A stretch of 9,433 nucleotides of DNA from an uncultured Gemmatimonadota bacterium (GTDB lineage: Bacteria > Gemmatimonadota > Gemmatimonadetes > Gemmatimonadales > GWC2-71-9), in assembly GCA_913009915.1 (NCBI GenBank), contig CAJVYZ010000068.1:1-9433 (forward strand), read 5' to 3'. The notes beneath the pieces were generated by a model. It had not been told where the DNA came from, made no database searches, and saw nothing but the letters and a program-made list of their open reading frames with translations. This document shows positions 6,445 to 9,433 of this stretch, piece after piece (the first letter of the stretch is position 1; each line of letters opens with the position of its first letter). A program made the translations under genes and the position numbers.

Positions 6445-7017
6445 GTGGTGCGACTCGTGTCGGTTGCCCTCTTCTTGACCATGGCGACCGCCGAGATCGC
6501 CTGGGCTCAGAGCGTTCTCACCCAACAGGAGGCCCTGGCGCTGGCCGCTCCGCTCGCGACGTGGCAACGCCACACCGCCTATCTGGCCGACGACGATCTC
6601 ACCGCCATCGCCGAGCAGTCGAACGGGGTGAAGGTCGAGCAACGGGTGCTTTCCTATTACGTGGCGTCTGAAGACGGGCGGAAGACGCATGTGGCGTACT
6701 TCGATGCCCACCCGGTACGGACGTTGCCCGAGGTCGTCATGGTCGTGGTCACGGCGAAGGGCACGGTCGACCGAGTGGAGATTCTCAAGTTCTCGGAGCC
6801 TCCTGAATACCGGGCGCCGGCCGGCTGGCTGGCGCAGTTCGACGGCCATGATATCGATGATGATCTATCGCTCAAGGGGGAGATCGTCGGGATGACCGGC
6901 GCGACACTAACCGCCCGTGCCGTGACCGGCGCCGTCCAGCGCCAACTGGCCGTGCACGCCTACCTGCGACCGCTGGCCGATCCGAGTCCTGGGGGTAGGG
7001 CGGTGGAGGGACCGTGA
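6445..7017 (+). CDS. Exported FMN-binding domain protein (covalently flavinylated)
   Basis: With the GTG start at 6445 the protein has 190 aa and a clear signal peptide (VVRLVSVALFLTMATAEIAWA|Q). The mature part matches the FMN_bind domain: HVAYFDAHPVRTLPEVVMVV (82-101), VDRVEILKFSEPPEY (108-122), and the flavinylation motif TGATLT at 151-156, in which T154 is the expected FMN-ester site (compare SGAT in NqrC). The start is uncertain. The frame is open from 6256 inside the porin gene, GTG codons also occur at 6448 and 6457, and the ATG at 6481 would remove the hydrophobic core. No good Shine-Dalgarno precedes 6445; a purine-rich GGAGGGGGA lies at 6395-6403, too far away. The stop overlaps the next gene's start (GTGA). 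It should be the ApbE substrate and a one- or two-electron carrier outside the inner membrane. Confidence 0.88.
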   Translation: MVRLVSVALFLTMATAEIAWAQSVLTQQEALALAAPLATWQRHTAYLADDDLTAIAEQSNGVKVEQRVLSYYVASEDGRKTHVAYFDAHPVRTLPEVVMVVVTAKGTVDRVEILKFSEPPEYRAPAGWLAQFDGHDIDDDLSLKGEIVGMTGATLTARAVTGAVQRQLAVHAYLRPLADPSPGGRAVEGP

Positions 7018-7535
7018 CCAGTTTCGAGCGGTGGAGCCTGTGGATCACCACCACCCTGGTCATCCTGACGGGGGCGGCGTTGTTCGGTGTGAAATACCTG
7101 ATGACGCCCAGCGAGCCCTGGGCGGTGATCAACCACCCGATTCAGCCGTGGCTCCTGAAGGCGCACATCATCGTGTCGCCGTTCATGATATTCGCCGTGG
7201 GGATGATCACCTTACGACATATCTGGTTCCATTACCGCAGTGGTCTGGCGCGAGGGCGGCACACGGGTATCGCTACGGCGCTGGTGACGGTGCCGATGAT
7301 CCTCACCGGCTACTTCATTCAGGTGATGACCTCGATGGGATGGATCAGGGCCATGGCCATCGCCCATATCGTGCTGGGAACGGTCTACGCGTTGGGGCTG
7401 AGCGCCCATCAGATTGCCATCCAACGGCCGCAGCCGAGGGACATACGCCACGAACCCCCTCGGCCGCACCGGTTGCGGGGCCGGTCGGTAGCCGCCAGAG
7501 CCGGCCGGGCCGACCCACCCACCGTGCCACGCTGA
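7014..7535 (+). CDS. 4-TM putative b-type cytochrome, membrane partner of the FMN protein
   Basis: A 173-aa membrane protein with four predicted helices: about residues 8-29, 47-68, 85-105 and 112-134. Histidines sit where haem ligands would be: H51 and H69 bracket helix 2, and H118 and H132 lie in helix 4. H41 (NHP) and H73 lie nearby. This pattern suggests two haem b groups, as in cytochrome-b561-type four-helix bundles; haem binding is inferred. Residues 139-173 are a hydrophilic Arg/Pro-rich tail, probably cytoplasmic. The GTG start at 7014 overlaps the preceding TGA by four bases, supporting translational coupling with the FMN protein. I recall similar 4-TM proteins beside FMN-binding proteins. 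A likely role is passing electrons from quinol or a cytoplasmic donor to the flavin. It is the last gene of the operon, 21 bases from the converging gene, with no visible terminator between. Confidence 0.75.
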   Translation: MTSFERWSLWITTTLVILTGAALFGVKYLMTPSEPWAVINHPIQPWLLKAHIIVSPFMIFAVGMITLRHIWFHYRSGLARGRHTGIATALVTVPMILTGYFIQVMTSMGWIRAMAIAHIVLGTVYALGLSAHQIAIQRPQPRDIRHEPPRPHRLRGRSVAARAGRADPPTVPR

Positions 7536-7556
7536 TGTGGCTGCGGCGGAGTTCCC

Positions 7557-8165
7557 TCAAGTAGTATCGTCTTCCAGCAGCGCCGTCTCGACCATCGAGG
7601 CCGGCGAGTATCGCCGGGCGCCGGGAAAATCGGGGCCGACCCGCTTGCGCTTCCCCACCCACTCCTCGATGTCGACCCGAAACACTGACGTCCGCTCGAG
7701 TTCCTCGTCGGTCGTCGGCCGGTAATCCGATCCCGGTGTGAGGTCGGCGAAGTACTTATCCAACAAGAGTTGCAACGCGTAGCGGGCCTCCTCGGCGTCG
7801 GCCACCACCGACCCGCGCCCGAAGAGGACGACCGAGGCGTACTCGGTGCTGAATTCGAGCGCGGTATCGGCCGGCAGCAGCCTCCCAAGTTCCATGACGG
7901 TAAACGCCACGCGTTGGTGGCCCTCGATGGTCGTCCGCGTGGTCCCGCGCCGAGCTGTGTGCAGGTACACCGCGTGGCGGGATTCGTCGTAGACGAACAA
8001 GTTGGCGTTCACAAACGGCTGGCCGTCGGCGACCGTAGCCAGGACACCAGTGGCCGCCGTGCGCATCATTTCCTTCAACCACATGTCGTCGTGCACTGCC
8101 CGGTCGCGTCGGCGAACATCGGTGCGGTTGATCGGTTCGTTCATGGACTGCGCCTCACTGGTCAT
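7557..8165 (-). CDS. Pyridoxamine 5'-phosphate oxidase-related flavin-binding protein
   Basis: A 202-aa protein with the split-barrel fold of PNPOx-like/NimA-related flavin proteins. The core runs from about residue 36: GVLATVADGQPFVNANLFVY (40-59), VYLHTARRGTTRTTI (66-80), VAFTV (86-90), then ASVVLFGRGSV (110-120) and a C-terminal VFRVDIEEWVGKRK (161-174). Members bind FMN or F420 and reduce varied small molecules; true PdxH is unlikely because the sequence follows the Pyridox_ox_2 type. Two starts are plausible: ATG 8165, preceded by GGTGAT 5 bases upstream, and ATG 8144 (residue 8), preceded by GTGAGG 8 bases upstream. It is a single gene converging on the redox operon, and no shared regulation is visible. 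The exact substrate is unknown. Confidence 0.85.
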   Translation of the reverse strand: MTSEAQSMNEPINRTDVRRRDRAVHDDMWLKEMMRTAATGVLATVADGQPFVNANLFVYDESRHAVYLHTARRGTTRTTIEGHQRVAFTVMELGRLLPADTALEFSTEYASVVLFGRGSVVADAEEARYALQLLLDKYFADLTPGSDYRPTTDEELERTSVFRVDIEEWVGKRKRVGPDFPGARRYSPASMVETALLEDDTT

Positions 8166-8203
8166 ATCGAATCACCCAGGGCCCTGACGCTGGTCGCGGC
8201 ACT

Positions 8204-8232
8204 ATTCTAGGGATTGTCTGGGTACAATCAGT
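8204..8232 (-). promoter_or_regulatory. Possible promoter of the PNPOx-like gene
   Basis: On the minus strand TAGAAT (8209-8204) is a good -10 match (five of six), about 40 bases upstream of the ATG at 8165. No convincing -35 is found at 16-18 bases (ACTGAT or CTGATT at best), so the call is weak. Confidence 0.3.
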
Positions 8233-8328
8233 GCCGGATGCGGGTCGTCTCGTCACCATCGCAACAACGACGTCCACCCCGCAAAGGTTTCGGGCCTGGC
8301 ACGGGCGTGGGTGGGTGGAGGGGGATGC

Positions 8329-8354
8329 AAAACCGCCCGGCGACGGCCGGGCGG
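8329..8354 (-). terminator. Rho-independent terminator of the thyA-folA transcript
   Basis: A perfect 9-bp GC stem (CCGCCCGGC at 8333-8341 with GCCGGGCGG at 8346-8354) has a 4-base loop. On the minus strand it is followed by TTTT (8332-8329). The run of T on that side only, and no gene entering from the left on the plus strand, assign it to the leftward transcript. It lies about 160 bases past the folA stop. Confidence 0.8.
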
Positions 8355-8516
8355 AGCTCTCAAGGCGCAGCGTGACGGATCGCTTCGCTCGACTACCGAG
8401 TTGTGTCGCTTCTCGATCCCCATCCACGAACCATCGCTCACGTGGCGGGATCGGAACGCCGTGCTCCGGGAGCGTATCTCAAGGTAGTCAAGTGGCGTCT
8501 GCCAAGCCACCAGGCT
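8355..8516. other. Intergenic 3' leader-out of folA, no gene seen
   Basis: The 160 bases between the folA stop and its terminator hold no convincing reading frame. One hairpin is visible on the minus strand (GTGGC 8492-8496 paired with GCCAC 8506-8510), plus a short GCTCC/GGAGC repeat near 8464-8474. The rest of the gap (8166-8328) shows only the putative promoter of the neighbouring gene. Confidence 0.5.
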
Positions 8517-9017
8517 CTACTCGGCGGGGTGGTGGACACGATCCAACTGTTGAAAGGTGAACGGATGGGCGTGCTCGGCGTCGGCCACGTGCTTCTCTTC
8601 CCATACCAGCCGCCACTCGTCGCGGTCCCACTTGGGAAATCGGACGTCGCCGTCCACTCGGGCGTGCACTCGGGTCAGGTACATGCGCTGGGCCCGGGGT
8701 AGCGCCAAGCCGTAGATGGCCGCCCCGCCTACGACGAACACTTCGGGGTCGCCCTGCACCAGCGCCAGCGCGGCCTCGAGCGTCGGTGCCACCTCGACAC
8801 CTTCCGGCTGGAACTCCGGGTCCCGGCTGAGGACGATGTTACGGCGGTTGGGGAGTGGGCGGCCGATCGACTGGTAGGTGGTGCGACCCATGATGATCGC
8901 GTGGCCTGTCGTCAATCGTTTGAACCACTTGAGGTCGAGCGGCAGGTGCCACGGAAGAGCGTTGTCGCGGCCGATCACGCCGTCGTCCGACACCGCCACC
9001 AGCAGGGCGACGATCAC
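8517..9017 (-). CDS. folA: Dihydrofolate reductase
   Basis: A 166-aa DHFR, the standard bacterial length, which reduces dihydrofolate to tetrahydrofolate with NADPH. Visible landmarks are [19 protein letters not shown] (15-33) with the catalytic acid D28, [17 protein letters not shown] (36-52), [12 protein letters not shown] (54-65) and the cofactor loop VVGGAAIY (95-102). The start is GTG at 9017, which overlaps the thyA TGA by four bases (GTGA) and places [10 protein letters not shown] at the usual N-terminus; the frame is open further upstream only because it runs antisense-free through thyA. Cytosolic. Coupled translation with thyA makes sense: thymidylate synthase produces the dihydrofolate that this enzyme recycles. 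No acquired-resistance context (integron, cassette) is present, so this is the chromosomal enzyme. Confidence 0.95.
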   Translation of the reverse strand: MIVALLVAVSDDGVIGRDNALPWHLPLDLKWFKRLTTGHAIIMGRTTYQSIGRPLPNRRNIVLSRDPEFQPEGVEVAPTLEAALALVQGDPEVFVVGGAAIYGLALPRAQRMYLTRVHARVDGDVRFPKWDRDEWRLVWEEKHVADAEHAHPFTFQQLDRVHHPAE

Positions 9018-9433
9018 ACGGCCACCGTCGCCCGGATCGGAGGATGGGGATCGTAGCCCGACAAGACGAAGTCGTCGTACTCGAAGTCGAATATGGACTC
9101 CACGTCTGAATTGATGGCCATTTGCGGGGCGGGCCGGGGCTGGCGCGCCAACTGGGTCCGGACCTGGGTGACGTGGTTCCGGTAGATGTGGGCGTCGCCG
9201 AAGGTGTGGATGAACTCGCCGGGAGCCAGGCCCGTGACCTGTGCCACCATCATGGTCAACAGGGAGTACGATGCGATGTTGAACGGGACGCCGAGGAACA
9301 GATCGGCGCTCCGCTGGTATAGCTGGCAAGACAGGCGGCCGTCGGCCACCGCAAACTGGAACAGCGTGTGGCACGGCATCAACGCCATGCGCGGCAGATC
9401 GGCGACGTTCCATGCGCTCACGACGAGTCGGCG
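9014..9433 (-). CDS. thyA: Thymidylate synthase (C-terminal half, cut by window edge)
   Basis: 139 residues of ThyA are visible, roughly the C-terminal half of the usual ~264. The enzyme methylates dUMP to dTMP with methylene-tetrahydrofolate. The visible part begins [13 protein letters not shown] and includes the catalytic cysteine in MPCHTLFQF. The dUMP-binding segment follows ([20 protein letters not shown]), then [17 protein letters not shown]. It ends with the conserved tail [11 protein letters not shown], whose terminal residues close over the active site in this family. The frame is open to position 9433, so the gene continues beyond the window and its start and promoter are not visible. 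It is first in the pair with folA, which overlaps it by four bases. No sign of damage. Confidence 0.96.
   Translation of the reverse strand, partial: RRLVVSAWNVADLPRMALMPCHTLFQFAVADGRLSCQLYQRSADLFLGVPFNIASYSLLTMMVAQVTGLAPGEFIHTFGDAHIYRNHVTQVRTQLARQPRPAPQMAINSDVESIFDFEYDDFVLSGYDPHPPIRATVAV

Noticed and set aside
8253..8510. 85-aa minus-strand frame after folA
   Set aside because: It runs straight through the terminator hairpin, has no ribosome binding site, and its composition does not look like a protein.
8440..8519. Possible tRNA (Leu-like) on the minus strand
   Set aside because: GGTGGCTTGGCAGACGCC resembles a Leu D-arm and GTTCCGATC a T-loop. However, the acceptor ends do not pair, the anticodon stem fails to form with a 7-base loop, and no 3' CCA context is present.
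9018..9413. Longer DHFR with a 132-residue N-terminal extension
   Set aside because: This part is the alternate frame of thyA. The true DHFR start is the GTG overlapping the thyA stop.
1..9433. CRISPR array, insertion sequence, integrase or phage genes
   Set aside because: No spaced direct repeats, transposase motifs or attachment-site duplications were seen. Composition looks uniform apart from the AT-rich patch near 3840-3900.

Overview
The window is a gene-dense, high-GC (about 60-65%) bacterial stretch with ordinary housekeeping genes around one accessory redox operon. The EF-G variant (start MKVYDTTHIRN, P-loop GHGGSGKT, SLMDKEHADF in place of NKMD) resembles what I remember from Gemmatimonadota. 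The taxonomic call is only a tentative inference, because no rRNA or other phylogenetic marker is present.

Layout: (1) Positions 1-1503, minus strand: a compact, probably co-transcribed set made of an orphan 108-aa protein, a short-chain dehydrogenase/reductase (SDR), a 77-aa BFD-like [2Fe-2S] protein, and the first 61 codons of an unidentified, probably membrane, protein cut by the window edge. The last two genes overlap by 4 bases. (2) Positions 1504-1686: a divergent control region with a good sigma70-type promoter, a strong Shine-Dalgarno and a perfect 15-bp palindrome, driving fusA-type EF-G rightward (1687-3732) up to a clear rho-independent terminator (3756-3788). (3) Positions 3832-7535, plus strand: promoter, Fur-box-like operator (14/19 to consensus), then four tightly packed genes: apbE flavinyltransferase, an outer-membrane porin-like beta-barrel with a coiled-coil N-terminus, an exported FMN-binding protein carrying the flavinylation motif TGATLT, and a 4-TM putative b-type cytochrome. 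(4) Positions 7557-8165, minus strand: a pyridoxamine-phosphate-oxidase-like flavin protein, convergent with the redox operon. (5) Positions 8329-9433, minus strand: 3' part of thyA, overlapping folA/dfrA, and a terminator about 160 bases past folA.

The most interesting part is region 3. It has the pieces of an extracytoplasmic flavin electron-transfer chain: a membrane cytochrome that could take electrons across the inner membrane, a periplasmic FMN carrier, the enzyme that attaches the FMN covalently, and an outer-membrane channel. The Fur-like site in front suggests expression when iron is scarce, so reductive iron uptake (ferric or ferric-chelate reduction at the envelope) is a reasonable hypothesis. 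The substrate is not shown by the sequence. The thyA-folA pair is the usual coupling of dTMP synthesis to dihydrofolate recycling.
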